NCBI RefSeq assembly: GCF_030695065.1
Contig: NZ_JAUYTR010000009.1
Span: 62,001-126,000 of the forward strand
From: Sediminibacterium sp.
Lineage (GTDB): Bacteria; Bacteroidota; Bacteroidia; Chitinophagales; Chitinophagaceae
DNA length: 64,000 bases
Direction of reading: 5' to 3'
Part shown: piece after piece, positions 42,627 to 52,316 of the stretch
Numbering within the stretch: the first letter of the stretch is position 1
Layout: the number at the start of each line of letters is the position of its first letter
Notes under the pieces: generated by a model
Databases searched by the model: none
Seen by the model: only the letters and a program-made list of their open reading frames with translations
What the model was told of the DNA's origin: nothing
Program-made: the position numbers and the translations under genes

Positions 42627-43544
42627 ATGCGTATTGTTTTTATGGGTACCCCTGATTTTGCAGTGGCTTCTTTAGACGCATTGGTTTCCAATGGATTCAA
42701 CGTAGTTTCAGTGATTACGGCACCTGATAAACCTGCTGGAAGAGGGCTAAAATTAACAGAAAGCGCAGTAAAACAATACGCGATTGCAAAAGGAATTCCA
42801 GTAATTCAACCCATAAAATTAAAAGACCCAGCATTTATAGCAGATTTAAGCGCTTTACAAGCAGATATTCAAATTGTGGTTGCTTTTAGAATGTTGCCCG
42901 AAATAGTTTGGAATATGCCCAAAATGGGAACCTTAAATGTGCATGGTTCATTATTGCCTCAGTATCGTGGTGCTGCTCCTATAAACTGGGCTGTAATTAA
43001 TGGAGAAAAACAAACCGGTGTTACTACTTTTAAATTAAAGCATGAAATTGATACCGGCGATATTTTATTACAAGAATCCATGCCAATTGGCGATGACGAA
43101 ACTGCTACTGAAGTGCATGATCGAATGAAAATAATTGGGGCTAATTTATTGGTAAAAACTTTGCAGCATTTAATTGCAGGGAGCATTCATGAAATTCCTC
43201 AAATACTTACTGCCGAAACCAAGCATGCACCCAAAATTTTTACTAAAGATTGTACTATTAACTGGAATCAAAGCGTTGAGCAGTTGCATAATTTGGTTAG
43301 AGGTTTAGCACAGTTTCCGGGTGCTATTACTCAATTAGATGGCAAAATCTTGAAGATTTACAAAAGTCAAAAAGAAATTATAGCACACCAAGAAGTAATA
43401 GGCAAAGTATTTACAGACAATAAAACTTTTTTGAAGTTTAGTTGCGGTAATGGATACCTACATGTATTAGACTTACAATTAGAAGGAAAGAAAAGAATGC
43501 CTATTTCCGATTTTTTAAGGGGATATAAACCAACTGCACTTTAA
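42627..43544 (+). CDS. fmt: methionyl-tRNA formyltransferase
   Basis: Formylates Met-tRNAfMet for initiation using 10-formyl-THF. MRIVFMGTPDFAV start (1-13), SLLPQYRGAAPINWAVINGE (the catalytic segment following the HGSLLP motif, near 105-125) and the C-terminal anticodon-side domain (LHNLVRGLAQFPGAITQ) are complete. 305 aa is normal. A TTG seven codons upstream falls inside the -7 element, so ATG at 42627 is the start. The gene converges on the rhodanese-thioredoxin lipoprotein with 4 bp between the stops. Confidence 0.97.
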   Translation: MRIVFMGTPDFAVASLDALVSNGFNVVSVITAPDKPAGRGLKLTESAVKQYAIAKGIPVIQPIKLKDPAFIADLSALQADIQIVVAFRMLPEIVWNMPKMGTLNVHGSLLPQYRGAAPINWAVINGEKQTGVTTFKLKHEIDTGDILLQESMPIGDDETATEVHDRMKIIGANLLVKTLQHLIAGSIHEIPQILTAETKHAPKIFTKDCTINWNQSVEQLHNLVRGLAQFPGAITQLDGKILKIYKSQKEIIAHQEVIGKVFTDNKTFLKFSCGNGYLHVLDLQLEGKKRMPISDFLRGYKPTAL

Positions 43545-43548
43545 TGTA

Positions 43549-44283
43549 TTATTGAATGGCCGAAGCTAACGTTGCATAATCTACTATACCTTGTTTTCTC
43601 CAGGTTTCTTTTCCATTTTTGTATACTATAAAAGTAGGCAACCCTTCAGAACGCAACTGTTTCATTACTTCAATATCAATTCCTCCATCTACTCTTAACA
43701 AACTAAACTGTGTGCCCTTTTCCTTTTGTAATTGTTGTAGAATAGGTTCCATTTTTACACAAGGCGGGCACCATTCTGCACCTATATCTACTAACACCGT
43801 TCCTGTTTTTGTACTTGCAGTAAATGCTGCCATACTCATTTCTTCTCTCGACGCTTTAGAAGCAAGGGGTTTGCCCTCTATACGCCAAGCAGAAACACCT
43901 CCGCGTAAATTGCTCACGTCTGCAAAACCATTTTGTTTCATCCAATTCATTGCTTCTTCACTTCTTAAACCGGAAGCACAATACACTAGTACAGGTTTGG
44001 TTTTATCAATATGTTGCACTCTTTCTACAAACTCTTTTTCATCAAGCCAATTGGCTTGTAATGCATTATTAAAATGCCCCCCTTGGTATTCACCTGCAGT
44101 TCTAACATCTAAAATTTGAATTCCAGGTGTTTTCATTTTTTGTTCAAAAGCAGCAACAGAAATGGATCCGCCTGTTTGTGCAATTGCTTCGCCTTCCATT
44201 GATGAAACAGAACTTTCACTAGGTGCAGAATCACAAGCTAGAACAAGAAAGAATAAGGCAATACTAAAAAGAGGTAGTTTCAT
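43549..44283 (-). CDS. rhodanese-thioredoxin fusion lipoprotein
   Basis: A 244-residue periplasmic lipoprotein: signal and lipobox LVLAC (Cys17), a rhodanese domain (about 40-140) with active-site VYCASGLRS (Cys102), then a thioredoxin domain (about 150-244) with the WCPPC redox centre (Cys172, Cys175) and the cis-Pro GLPTFIVYKNG. It could move sulfane sulfur or reduce persulfides or disulfides on the outer side of a membrane. The joining of the two domains in one chain is unusual but not unheard of. Upstream is the LysM protein gene with a 2-bp gap. Confidence 0.94.
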   Translation of the reverse strand: MKLPLFSIALFFLVLACDSAPSESSVSSMEGEAIAQTGGSISVAAFEQKMKTPGIQILDVRTAGEYQGGHFNNALQANWLDEKEFVERVQHIDKTKPVLVYCASGLRSEEAMNWMKQNGFADVSNLRGGVSAWRIEGKPLASKASREEMSMAAFTASTKTGTVLVDIGAEWCPPCVKMEPILQQLQKEKGTQFSLLRVDGGIDIEVMKQLRSEGLPTFIVYKNGKETWRKQGIVDYATLASAIQ

Positions 44284-44285
44284 AA

Positions 44286-45398
44286 TTATTGTAAATAAGT
44301 TATAGTAACAGAAAAAGGAAGATCCGTTTTTCCTAAGGCAGCAGCGGTTGCATTGCTAACGCGCATCATTAATGCAGGAGCACCCTTAATTTCAGGAACA
44401 GGCCCCAATACCCTTGCACAAACAGTTTTATTATCGGCAGTAGTAATTCTTACAATTGTACCAGGCAAAACATCATTCAATAAAGCATAAAATTTTCTAT
44501 CAGAAAATCCACTTACAGATTTAAAAGTTCCAACATCTCCTGCTTTATTAATTTTGTTTTTAGTTGATTCGTCCATGGTATATATTAACCCAAAATAACC
44601 TTCGTCATTGGGTTTAGGAACATAACGTAAATCTTCTTCACTAATTCTATATTCGGTTGGAGCAACTTTATTGGCTTCTTTAAACTGATCTACCGGAACA
44701 GGAGCTGGAACAATATTAGCAGCTGCTTCTGCATCTTTTTTTGCTCTATCAGCAGCAGCTTTTGCAAAAAACTTATCCGTCTCTGTTAAGGGCTTCATCT
44801 CTCCTTTTTTCATTTCTCTGCTACCGTCTACTGCAGCATCCATTACATTGGGATCCTTTAAAGGAGCGTTTTCAACCGGAGCACCAATTACTGGTGGTTT
44901 AATAAAAACTTGGGTGTTGGCTGCCGGAGCATCGGCTTTCATTGCAGCCAGCTTTGATCCGCCAATAAAACCAATTACAATGGCTTGACCATTTTTTAAA
45001 GCATCCGTTTTTAAATCGTTCCATTCACGCAAATTGGCCAATGAAACTTTATAATAGCGCTGACTAAGTCTAAATAAATTTTCGCCTTTACCTGCTATAT
45101 GATAAACAGGCTCACTGGTTGCGAACTCCTGCTGTTGTACCAAATTGTCTTCAGATAATGGAATTCTCAATTTAGCCCCCAAGGGTAAAACAGCATTGGC
45201 ATTTAAATTATTATAAGCAGCAATTTGCCTGGGTGTTGCACCATAAATTCTACTTAAAATAGATAGGTTTTCTTTTCCTTTAACAGTATGATTAATATAA
45301 AGGTCACCAGTAGGTCCTGCCGCAATTAATTTATCTTGGGCAATAACTGCATTGGCACAAAAAAGTAGTGCAAAAAATAAATATTTCTTCAGGTACAT
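44286..45398 (-). CDS. LysM-domain secreted protein with RlpA-like C-terminal domain
   Basis: A 370-residue exported protein: signal peptide MYLKKYLFFALLFCANAVIAQ, two LysM domains (about 33-78, YINHTVKGKENLSILSRIYGAT; about 96-142, YHIAGKGENLFRLSQRYYKV) that bind peptidoglycan, a charged linker (170-250) and a C-terminal barrel-like segment (GTIVRITTADNKTVCARVLGP, then ALMMRVSNATAAALG) similar to RlpA/double-psi domains. The Asp of the usual RlpA catalytic motif is not evident, so hydrolytic activity is doubtful. The frame is open 15 codons upstream, overlapping the methyltransferase gene; the chosen ATG starts the signal peptide. Confidence 0.83.
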   Translation of the reverse strand: MYLKKYLFFALLFCANAVIAQDKLIAAGPTGDLYINHTVKGKENLSILSRIYGATPRQIAAYNNLNANAVLPLGAKLRIPLSEDNLVQQQEFATSEPVYHIAGKGENLFRLSQRYYKVSLANLREWNDLKTDALKNGQAIVIGFIGGSKLAAMKADAPAANTQVFIKPPVIGAPVENAPLKDPNVMDAAVDGSREMKKGEMKPLTETDKFFAKAAADRAKKDAEAAANIVPAPVPVDQFKEANKVAPTEYRISEEDLRYVPKPNDEGYFGLIYTMDESTKNKINKAGDVGTFKSVSGFSDRKFYALLNDVLPGTIVRITTADNKTVCARVLGPVPEIKGAPALMMRVSNATAAALGKTDLPFSVTITYLQ

Positions 45399-45421
45399 GA
45401 GATTATAAATAGGGTGTAAAG

Positions 45422-46780
45422 TTAATCTTTTAATATTCTCCATTCAGCAGGATAATAATTATTGATTCGATTGGGCAAAACTTTAACCAATCCCAGCACA
45501 ACGGCGTCAAACTGCACCCAATTCCAGCCAATAGAAGCATTATCAGGGATAAAGTTTCCCCTTTTCAAAAAAAGTAGGGCCTGCTCTTTGTTTACTGGTA
45601 AAATACTAAACCCGTTTTTGGGCAAAACCGAAACGGCCCACTCATGAGATGGAACCAATGCATTTCCTTTAAATTCGCCAATTTCTATCCCCGCCTTTTT
45701 TATATACAATCTACCCGCTAATTCTTGAATATTGCTCAAAAAAGCATCAGGCACTCTTCTTATGGCGTTGTTCTGTTTAAAATATGCAGCATTCAAGTCA
45801 TTTGCTACATACATGGCCAAACTGGCTATTTCAAACTTGGTCAATTTAGTTAAGGCAGCTTCTTTTAACCGACCACCAAAAACCGATTGCTGCTGTTTAA
45901 ATGCTGCCAAATAAAAGCCCTCTCCTTTTACTAAATAAGGATAAAACCGATACCCCCAAGCTTGTTGTTGAGGAGATTGAGTGGTTACGATATTCCAAGA
46001 GGGTGCTGTTTTAATTGGGCAGGACTCCATATTCATGTGGCTTACTAGCCAATCTGCAATTGACTCATCTTCTGCCTCGGAATAAGAGCAAGTAGAATAC
46101 AAGAGAATTCCATCTTGTTTTAAACAAGGTAAAATTGTTGCCAATATTCGCTCTTGTCTTTGACTACAGTGTACCACATTTTGTTCACTCCATTCACCAA
46201 TGGCTGCTGAATCTTTCCTGAACAATCCACTTCCACTACAAGGTGCATCTACAACAATTACGTCAAAATAGCCAACAAAGTCTTTAAAATGATCTGGATC
46301 ATTATTGGTAACAACCATATTAGGCAACCCCCATTTGGTTGTATTCTCTACCAATATAGCAGCACGAGATTTGATTACTTCATTGCTCACTACCAACCCT
46401 TCTGAAAAAATGGATGCCAATAAGGTAGATTTTCCACCCGGTGCTGCACATAAATCTAATACTTTTAATCCTTGCTTAGATCCAGGAATTAATTCGTGAA
46501 TAGCATGGTGCAAAAACATTGAACTAGCTTCTTGCACATAATAAGCCCCCGCATGAAATAGTGGGTCCATTGTAAAAGAAGGTCGTTCTTTTAAATAAAA
46601 TCCATCACTACACCAAGGCACTTTAGCATCTATAAAATCAGTTAAAACATTACTGGGTTTAAAGGGATTTAACCGAATGCTGGTTACCTGCTCCCCAGAT
46701 ATATGCACTTTCTCAAATGCTGCTTTGTCAAAGCCTTTTACATTTGCTAAAGAATCAATCAATTGCTTTGGTAAATCCAC
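45422..46780 (-). CDS. NOL1/NOP2/Sun-family RNA cytosine-C5 methyltransferase (RsmF-like)
   Basis: A 452-residue m5C RNA methyltransferase: SAM site LDLCAAPGGKSTLLASIF (about 107-124), FDVIVVDAPCSGSGLFRKD (catalytic Cys) and LYSTCSYSEAEDE (second Cys), then a C-terminal PUA-like region (about 370-450). The PUA-extended layout is that of RsmF (16S m5C1407), though the exact target is not certain. Adjacent to pntB downstream side (2-bp gap with its gene upstream). Confidence 0.92.
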   Translation of the reverse strand: MDLPKQLIDSLANVKGFDKAAFEKVHISGEQVTSIRLNPFKPSNVLTDFIDAKVPWCSDGFYLKERPSFTMDPLFHAGAYYVQEASSMFLHHAIHELIPGSKQGLKVLDLCAAPGGKSTLLASIFSEGLVVSNEVIKSRAAILVENTTKWGLPNMVVTNNDPDHFKDFVGYFDVIVVDAPCSGSGLFRKDSAAIGEWSEQNVVHCSQRQERILATILPCLKQDGILLYSTCSYSEAEDESIADWLVSHMNMESCPIKTAPSWNIVTTQSPQQQAWGYRFYPYLVKGEGFYLAAFKQQQSVFGGRLKEAALTKLTKFEIASLAMYVANDLNAAYFKQNNAIRRVPDAFLSNIQELAGRLYIKKAGIEIGEFKGNALVPSHEWAVSVLPKNGFSILPVNKEQALLFLKRGNFIPDNASIGWNWVQFDAVVLGLVKVLPNRINNYYPAEWRILKD

Positions 46781-46782
46781 TG

Positions 46783-48210
46783 CTAGATTGCTTTTATTTC
46801 TGCAACTAATTTTTGCAAAGCAGCTTTTGCATCACCAAATAACATAGATGTTTTAGGCTGAAAAAACAATGCGTTTTCAATACCAGCATAGCCTGGCTTC
46901 ATGCTGCGTTTATTTACAATAACTGTTTTAGCCTGTTCTACTTCTAAAATTGGCATACCGTAAATTGGTGAAGCTGGGTCCGTTTTAGCAGCAGGATTTA
47001 CTACATCATTTGCTCCTAAAATAAGGACCACATCTGTTGATTTAAACTCATTGTTCGCATCTTCCATTTCTAACAATGAATCATAATTTACATCGGCCTC
47101 AGCCAACAATACATTCATGTGACCAGGCATTCTTCCTGCCACTGGATGAATAGCATATTTTACTTCAACTCCTTTTTCTTCTAATAATTGCTCCAATTCA
47201 TGACATATATGTTGTGCTTGTGCAACTGCTAATCCATAACCAGGAACAATCATTACTTTAGTGGCGTAGCTCATACATACTGCGGCATCACTAATAGAGA
47301 TTTCTTTAAAACTTCCAGTAATGGCTTGCTGTTCCCCTTTTGCAGTAATGCCAAAAGAGCCCAACAATACATTCATTAAACTCCTGTTCATTGCTTTGCA
47401 CATCAAGATGGTTAACAATGTTCCAGCAGCACCAACCAAGATTCCCCCTGTTAGCATTACTTGGTTATCGTATAAAAATCCACCACAAGCTGCGGCAACT
47501 CCTGTGAAAGAATTCAAGAGCGAAATAACAACTGGCATATCTGCTCCCCCAATAGGTAAAACAAATAATACGCCATATAAAACGGCAGCACCAGTTATAA
47601 AATAAAACCAATAATAATTAGTAATTGAAATATTGTAAGTTAAGTATGCAGCAACCCCAATGATAGCTAACAACAAAATATTGTTTGCTATCTGCTGACC
47701 ATTGAAAGCCAAATCTTTAACTGAACCATTTAATTTCCCCCAAGCAATCATACTGCCTGCAAATGAAATAGTACCAATAATTAACCCTGCAAAAATAATC
47801 AACAAGGTAGCCCCATTTAAACTTCCTGCTGCAGCATACATATTGTTTTGCACCAACATTGGATGAGTTAAATGTTGAAACTCAATAATTGAAATTAAAG
47901 CAGCACAAGCACCTCCCATACCATTAAACAAACTGACCATTTCGGGCATTGAAGTCATTTTCACTTTTTTTGCCGCTAAGGTTCCCGCAATGGTACCTAC
48001 GGCCAAGCCGCCAAAAATCCAGCCATAATTTTCTAGCTTGACCCCATCTTTACTATATAAAAATATGGTACCCAATATGGCAATTGCCATGCCTGCAGCT
48101 GCAACCCAATTCCCCTTTCGAGCAGTATCAGGATGAGACAACATTTTAAGGCCTACTATAAAACTAACAGAGCCCAATAAGTAACAGAGTGTAAGCAAAT
48201 TTATTTCCAT
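46783..48210 (-). CDS. pntB: NAD(P) transhydrogenase subunit beta
   Basis: A 475-residue integral protein: about eight or nine TM helices (1-275) followed by the NADP(H)-binding domain III (about 300-475), whose GYGLAVAQAQHICHELEQLL, YAIHPVAGRMPGHMNVLLAEA, DVVLILGANDVVNPAAK and MPILEVEQAKTVIVNKRSM stretches are the standard nucleotide-site motifs. Couples proton flow to NADPH formation with PntA. The frame is open 21 codons further upstream, but ATG at 48210 fits the family and directly follows pntAb. Confidence 0.96.
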   Translation of the reverse strand: MEINLLTLCYLLGSVSFIVGLKMLSHPDTARKGNWVAAAGMAIAILGTIFLYSKDGVKLENYGWIFGGLAVGTIAGTLAAKKVKMTSMPEMVSLFNGMGGACAALISIIEFQHLTHPMLVQNNMYAAAGSLNGATLLIIFAGLIIGTISFAGSMIAWGKLNGSVKDLAFNGQQIANNILLLAIIGVAAYLTYNISITNYYWFYFITGAAVLYGVLFVLPIGGADMPVVISLLNSFTGVAAACGGFLYDNQVMLTGGILVGAAGTLLTILMCKAMNRSLMNVLLGSFGITAKGEQQAITGSFKEISISDAAVCMSYATKVMIVPGYGLAVAQAQHICHELEQLLEEKGVEVKYAIHPVAGRMPGHMNVLLAEADVNYDSLLEMEDANNEFKSTDVVLILGANDVVNPAAKTDPASPIYGMPILEVEQAKTVIVNKRSMKPGYAGIENALFFQPKTSMLFGDAKAALQKLVAEIKAI

Positions 48211-48211
48211 G

Positions 48212-48520
48212 TTATTTTTTCTTCTTAAACATTTCCAACATTCTATCAGTAACCACAAAACCTCCAACCACATTAAGCGTACCCAACACTACGGCCAAAA
48301 ATCCAATAATTAGTGCTGGTATATCATCAGAGGAAACCTGCCCCATTACAATGATAGCACCAATGATCACTACCCCGTGAATAGCATTGGCCCCGCTCAT
48401 TAAAGGAGTATGCAACACACTCGGAACACGACCTATTACTTCTATTCCCAAAAAAATAGACAAGATTACAATATAAATAATCTGGATATGCTCTTGTAAA
48501 TAAGCTAAAAAAGTATTCAT
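48212..48520 (-). CDS. pntAb: NAD(P) transhydrogenase subunit alpha part 2 (membrane)
   Basis: A 102-residue membrane subunit with about three helices corresponding to the C-terminal membrane part of E. coli PntA: IYIVILSIFLGIEVIGRVPSVLHTPLMSGANAIHGVVIIGAI and the PALIIGFLAVVLGTLNVVGGFVVTDRML end are characteristic. It sits between pntAa (9-bp gap) and pntB (1-bp gap), giving the three-subunit form of the enzyme. Confidence 0.96.
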   Translation of the reverse strand: MNTFLAYLQEHIQIIYIVILSIFLGIEVIGRVPSVLHTPLMSGANAIHGVVIIGAIIVMGQVSSDDIPALIIGFLAVVLGTLNVVGGFVVTDRMLEMFKKKK

Positions 48521-48529
48521 AATAATAAT

Positions 48530-49657
48530 TTAAGATGCTAGTAAAGATTGAATGCGATCGTTAACAACTTCACCATTGTGAGCCATGCAACAACCTTTTA
48601 CTATATCGTCTTCAAAATTTAAATTAATCTGTCCTTCTTTGGTCAAAATCAATTGTAAAAAATTAAACATATTTTTACCATATACTTTACTGGCATCAGC
48701 TGGCATGTCAGATGCCAATTGACTATTGCCAACTAATGTAACGCCATGTAATTGAATAATGGCATTGTTTTGAACACCAAACACATTGCCCCCGGTAGAT
48801 GCAGCTAAATCAATTACTACAGCACCTGGTTTCATTAATTTTAGCATGTTCTCATCAATCAATAATGGCGCAGGTTTTCCTTGTAATTGTGCAGTTGCAA
48901 TAATTACATCAGATTTAGCAACTGATATAGCCAATCGTTCCTTTTGTTTTTGTTTAAATTCATCAGTTTGCTCTACCGCATATCCTCCGGCCGCTGAAGC
49001 ATCAGCCGCACCCTCCACTTCAATAAACTTAGCACCCAAACTCATCACTTCTTCTTTAACTGCTGCCCTGGTATCAGATACTTCTACTACTGCCCCTAAA
49101 CGCTTAGCTGTTGCTACAGCTTGAAGTCCTGCAACTCCAGCACCCAATACCATCAATTTTGCTGGAGGAATACTTCCTGCAGCTGTCATGAACATGGGAA
49201 AATAACGAGGCAACAAATTGGCTGCTTTTAAAACAGCTTTATACCCAGCAATATTTGCTTGACTGCTCAACACATCCATGGATTGTGCACGAGTTGTTCT
49301 AGGTATCATATCTAAACTAAAAACAGTAAACCCGTTTTTAGCCCATTCTTTCATTAATTGAAAATTGAATAAAGGCTGAAACACCCCTACTAATATTGTA
49401 CCCTTCTGGGTTTTTGCCAGTTCTTCTTGAGAAATACTCCAATAACTTAATAAAATGTTAGCTGCCGTTAATAGCGCATCACGATTAGTAATAGTTGCAC
49501 CTGCGGCAATATAAGACTCGTTATTTGCAAATGCCTTGGCACCTGCATCATCTTCAACCATCACTTGAATACCCTGTTTAACTAATGCAGCCAATTGTTC
49601 TGGCAACATAGCTACTCTATTTTCTCCTGCGGGTTCTTTAAGGATACCAATTATCAT
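48530..49657 (-). CDS. pntAa: NAD(P) transhydrogenase subunit alpha part 1
   Basis: A 375-residue soluble NAD(H)-binding subunit (domain I): RVAMLPEQLAALVKQGIQVMVE near the start, PRTTRAQSMDVLSSQANIAGYKAV, the Rossmann GAGVAGLQAVATAKRLGAVVEVSDTR and VIIATAQLQGKPAPLLI in the C-terminal half. First gene of the pntAa-Ab-B operon. The methyltransferase gene upstream is 17 bp away on the same strand. Confidence 0.96.
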   Translation of the reverse strand: MIIGILKEPAGENRVAMLPEQLAALVKQGIQVMVEDDAGAKAFANNESYIAAGATITNRDALLTAANILLSYWSISQEELAKTQKGTILVGVFQPLFNFQLMKEWAKNGFTVFSLDMIPRTTRAQSMDVLSSQANIAGYKAVLKAANLLPRYFPMFMTAAGSIPPAKLMVLGAGVAGLQAVATAKRLGAVVEVSDTRAAVKEEVMSLGAKFIEVEGAADASAAGGYAVEQTDEFKQKQKERLAISVAKSDVIIATAQLQGKPAPLLIDENMLKLMKPGAVVIDLAASTGGNVFGVQNNAIIQLHGVTLVGNSQLASDMPADASKVYGKNMFNFLQLILTKEGQINLNFEDDIVKGCCMAHNGEVVNDRIQSLLAS

Positions 49658-49674
49658 GTGTGTAAGTTAATTCA

Positions 49675-50472
49675 TTAAAATTGAACTGTAAAATGCTGCT
49701 TTTCTTTTTGCTCTTTCCTAAAAAAAACCAAGCCTATAAAAAATAAATCAATCGTTAAGGTTACACTTTCATCTACTTTAATTGCAGCCCAAGCCTGCTC
49801 CATTTCCTTGCTCCAATGAATATCATCAAACACCACAACAGAATATTCATGCAAATTGGGCTTCATCATATTAAAATATCGCATAGTGGGGTCAAATCGA
49901 TGATTTCCATCAATAAACACGAAATCAAACTTTTTGTTCTTTGCAAGAACTGTAGATAAATTATCGTCAAAATTTCCAATTACTTGTTCAATATTATGTA
50001 ATCCTATATGTTGAAAATGACGTTGAGCTTGCTTTGCAATTTCAGGAGCCCCTTCCATAGTTATGACTAAACCGTTTTGATTAGCTGCAGCTAAATAGCT
50101 CGTGGTAATCCCCAAAGATGTGCCTAATTCTAATATGGTTGATGAACCAAAATGATTAACCAATCTAAATAATAATTGCCCGAATTTTTTGGGCTTTAAT
50201 GCGGTCTTTGCAATAGAAGAAATCGTTCTTGTATTAGTAGTATTTAATCTAGACCCTGCACCAAAATCGGTCACCACAATTGAAGTGTCATTGAATAAAA
50301 GTTCGGCCCTTGCAGTTTCAATTAGAGGGAAAACATAAAAGTTTCTGTCATCATTAAATACTTTAACAATTAACTCATATACAAAAGGCGAGTGAACTCC
50401 GTGTCCTTTTGCATTGGACGACTTTATCCAATAATGTATATAACGTAACCCAAGTTGAAAAGCTGAATACAT
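49675..50472 (-). CDS. class I SAM-dependent methyltransferase
   Basis: A 265-residue protein with a recognisable SAM-binding fold: motif I ILELGTSLGITTSYLAA (about 115-131), acidic loop VITMEGAPEIAKQAQRHF and FDFVFIDGNHRFDPTMRYF (about 180-198), similar to O-methyltransferases of the Methyltransf_24/CmcI type. The N-terminal 60 residues carry GHGVHSPFVYELIVKVF. Substrate unknown. It overlaps the preceding small membrane gene by one base. Confidence 0.85.
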   Translation of the reverse strand: MYSAFQLGLRYIHYWIKSSNAKGHGVHSPFVYELIVKVFNDDRNFYVFPLIETARAELLFNDTSIVVTDFGAGSRLNTTNTRTISSIAKTALKPKKFGQLLFRLVNHFGSSTILELGTSLGITTSYLAAANQNGLVITMEGAPEIAKQAQRHFQHIGLHNIEQVIGNFDDNLSTVLAKNKKFDFVFIDGNHRFDPTMRYFNMMKPNLHEYSVVVFDDIHWSKEMEQAWAAIKVDESVTLTIDLFFIGLVFFRKEQKEKQHFTVQF

Positions 50473-50948
50473 TATGATTGAATTTGGTTAATAGGAAGCC
50501 ATTTCTTAAGCCAAAATAGGGCATATACCAGTGAAAACCAACTTAAAAAATGAGCAGATTTTATTAACCAATCCATTAAATCTAGGTCAGGCAATGCAGT
50601 GAAATCTAAATAATAAACCATTACACCTAAGCTAAACCATAAGCTCTTTCTGAAAAATGGTATAACAAAAAACAAAGGCAGTGCTATAGAAATAAGGGTT
50701 CTCACCACAGACTGATCTATATAATTTAACCAAAATTCACTAATTGGTTGTCCAGTACTAATTGTTCTCAAAAATTGGATGATTCCAATTAACAATCTTA
50801 TTTGATAAAAAGCATGAATCAGCAATAGAATATTCATTACCTGCAATATGCTTTTACTGAATACCGATTTTAAATTATTGGCAAATACAACAGAAGTAAC
50901 AACTAGAAAAGGAATAAGTAAAAGATAGAGAAAGGGAATAATTTGCAT
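50472..50948 (-). CDS. membrane protein, function unknown
   Basis: A 158-residue protein with four hydrophobic segments (near 2-20, 35-57, 75-97 and 120-145). No family recognised. The frame is open to 50972, but the ATG at 50948 avoids overlap with folA and begins the first helix (MQIIPFLYLLL). It is packed between folA (2-bp gap) and the methyltransferase (1-bp overlap), so it is part of the thyA-folA transcript. Confidence 0.72.
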   Translation of the reverse strand: MQIIPFLYLLLIPFLVVTSVVFANNLKSVFSKSILQVMNILLLIHAFYQIRLLIGIIQFLRTISTGQPISEFWLNYIDQSVVRTLISIALPLFFVIPFFRKSLWFSLGVMVYYLDFTALPDLDLMDWLIKSAHFLSWFSLVYALFWLKKWLPINQIQS

Positions 50949-50950
50949 AA

Positions 50951-51448
50951 TTATGAATGCTTTTGCCAACACTGAAAACGATATGCAAAAGCATGTTTAG
51001 CATCCGCATCTTTAGGTTCATCCATCGTTAGTTTCCAAACATCGGTATCTAATGCTGGAAAAAAAGTATCGCCTTCAATAATTGTATCAACCCTGGTTAA
51101 ATACACTTTGTGCGCATAGGGCAATGCGGTTGCGTACAATTCTCCCCCACCAATAATATAAGATTCTTTGTAATCGTTCTCCGAAGCAATCCGCAAAGCA
51201 TCTTCTAAAGAAGAAGCTTTGCGTACACCATCTGCATGCCAGTCCAGTTGCCGAGTCACCACAATATTTAGTCGCCCATTTAATGGTTTTCCCGACAATG
51301 ATTCAAAGGTTTTTCTTCCCATAATTACCGGCATTGCCCAAGTGGTTTGCTTAAAGAATTTCATATCATTGGGCAAATGCCAAAGCAATTGATTATTTAA
51401 ACCAATGGCATTGTTATTAGAAGCGGCTACTATTATTGAAATAATCAT
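50951..51448 (-). CDS. folA: dihydrofolate reductase
   Basis: A 165-residue DHFR regenerating tetrahydrofolate. MIISIIVAASNNNAIGLNNQLLWHLPNDMKFFKQTT contains the Trp/substrate loop and the catalytic acidic Asp (near 27); PVIMGRKTFESL (about 41-52) binds NADPH and EDALRIA... SYIIGGGELYATALPYAHKVYLTR completes the fold. An ATG four codons earlier (51460) would overlap thyA; 51448 leaves a 1-bp gap. Adjacent thyA makes the dihydrofolate it consumes. Confidence 0.96.
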   Translation of the reverse strand: MIISIIVAASNNNAIGLNNQLLWHLPNDMKFFKQTTWAMPVIMGRKTFESLSGKPLNGRLNIVVTRQLDWHADGVRKASSLEDALRIASENDYKESYIIGGGELYATALPYAHKVYLTRVDTIIEGDTFFPALDTDVWKLTMDEPKDADAKHAFAYRFQCWQKHS

Positions 51449-51449
51449 A

Positions 51450-52244
51450 TTATACTGCAACAGGGGCTTTAATAGGGGGATGACATTGGTAATTTTCTAA
51501 TGTAAAATCACTAAAATCAAAATCAAAAATACTGGTAACAGCAGGATTCAATTTCATTGTAGGTAATGGATAAGGATCTCTGTTCAATTGCAATTGTACT
51601 TGATCTAAATGATTATTATAAATATGAACATCTCCGAAACTGTGAACAAAATCTCCATATTGCAAACCAGTTACTTGGGCCATCATCATCGTTAGCAGTG
51701 CATAAGATGCAATATTAAATGGTACACCTAAAAAAACATCTGCACTGCGTTGATACAATTGACAGCTTAATTTTCCATCCGCCACATAAAATTGAAATAA
51801 ACTATGACAAGGCATTAAAGCCATTTGAGAAAGCTCCCCTACATTCCATGCACTCACAATCATTCTTCTACTATCTGGATTATGCTTGAGTTGATGCAAT
51901 ACCTCAGTAATTTGATCAATCGCTTTCCCATCTGCACCTTCCCAACTTCTCCATTGCTTGCCATAAACAGGACCAAGGTCACCATTTTCATTGGCCCATT
52001 CATTCCAAATACTCACTCCATGATCTGTTAAGTATTTGGTATTGGTTTCGCCCTTTAAAAACCAAAGCAACTCGTAAATAATACTTTTTAAATGCAATTT
52101 TTTAGTTGTTACCAAAGGAAATCCTTTAGCTAAATCAAATCGCATTTGATATCCGAAGCAACTGATGGTGCCAGTTCCCGTTCGGTCTGTTTTTGCTGTC
52201 CCGTTTGCTAAAATATGTTTTAATAAATCGTGATACTGTTGCAT
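51450..52244 (-). CDS. thyA: thymidylate synthase
   Basis: A 264-residue ThyA, the same length as the E. coli enzyme. It methylates dUMP with 5,10-methylene-[19 protein letters not shown] at the start, [16 protein letters not shown], the catalytic-Cys segment [38 protein letters not shown] and the C-terminal [10 protein letters not shown] are all present. A longer frame reaches 52289 but would run through a terminator hairpin. Operon thyA-folA-membrane protein-methyltransferase. Confidence 0.97.
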   Translation of the reverse strand: MQQYHDLLKHILANGTAKTDRTGTGTISCFGYQMRFDLAKGFPLVTTKKLHLKSIIYELLWFLKGETNTKYLTDHGVSIWNEWANENGDLGPVYGKQWRSWEGADGKAIDQITEVLHQLKHNPDSRRMIVSAWNVGELSQMALMPCHSLFQFYVADGKLSCQLYQRSADVFLGVPFNIASYALLTMMMAQVTGLQYGDFVHSFGDVHIYNNHLDQVQLQLNRDPYPLPTMKLNPAVTSIFDFDFSDFTLENYQCHPPIKAPVAV

Positions 52245-52260
52245 ATACAAATTAACAACG

Positions 52261-52281
52261 AAAAGGCCGCATTTTGCGGCC
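52261..52281 (-). terminator. intrinsic terminator of the upstream outer-membrane gene
   Basis: On the minus strand GGCCGC-AAAAT-GCGGCC is followed by TTTT: a perfect 6-bp GC stem with a 5-nt loop and T-tract, 36 bp after the stop of the 52317-52973 gene and just before thyA. Confidence 0.8.
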
Positions 52282-52316
52282 CTAAACACTGCTGTGCAGA
52301 AATTGTGATTATTCCC

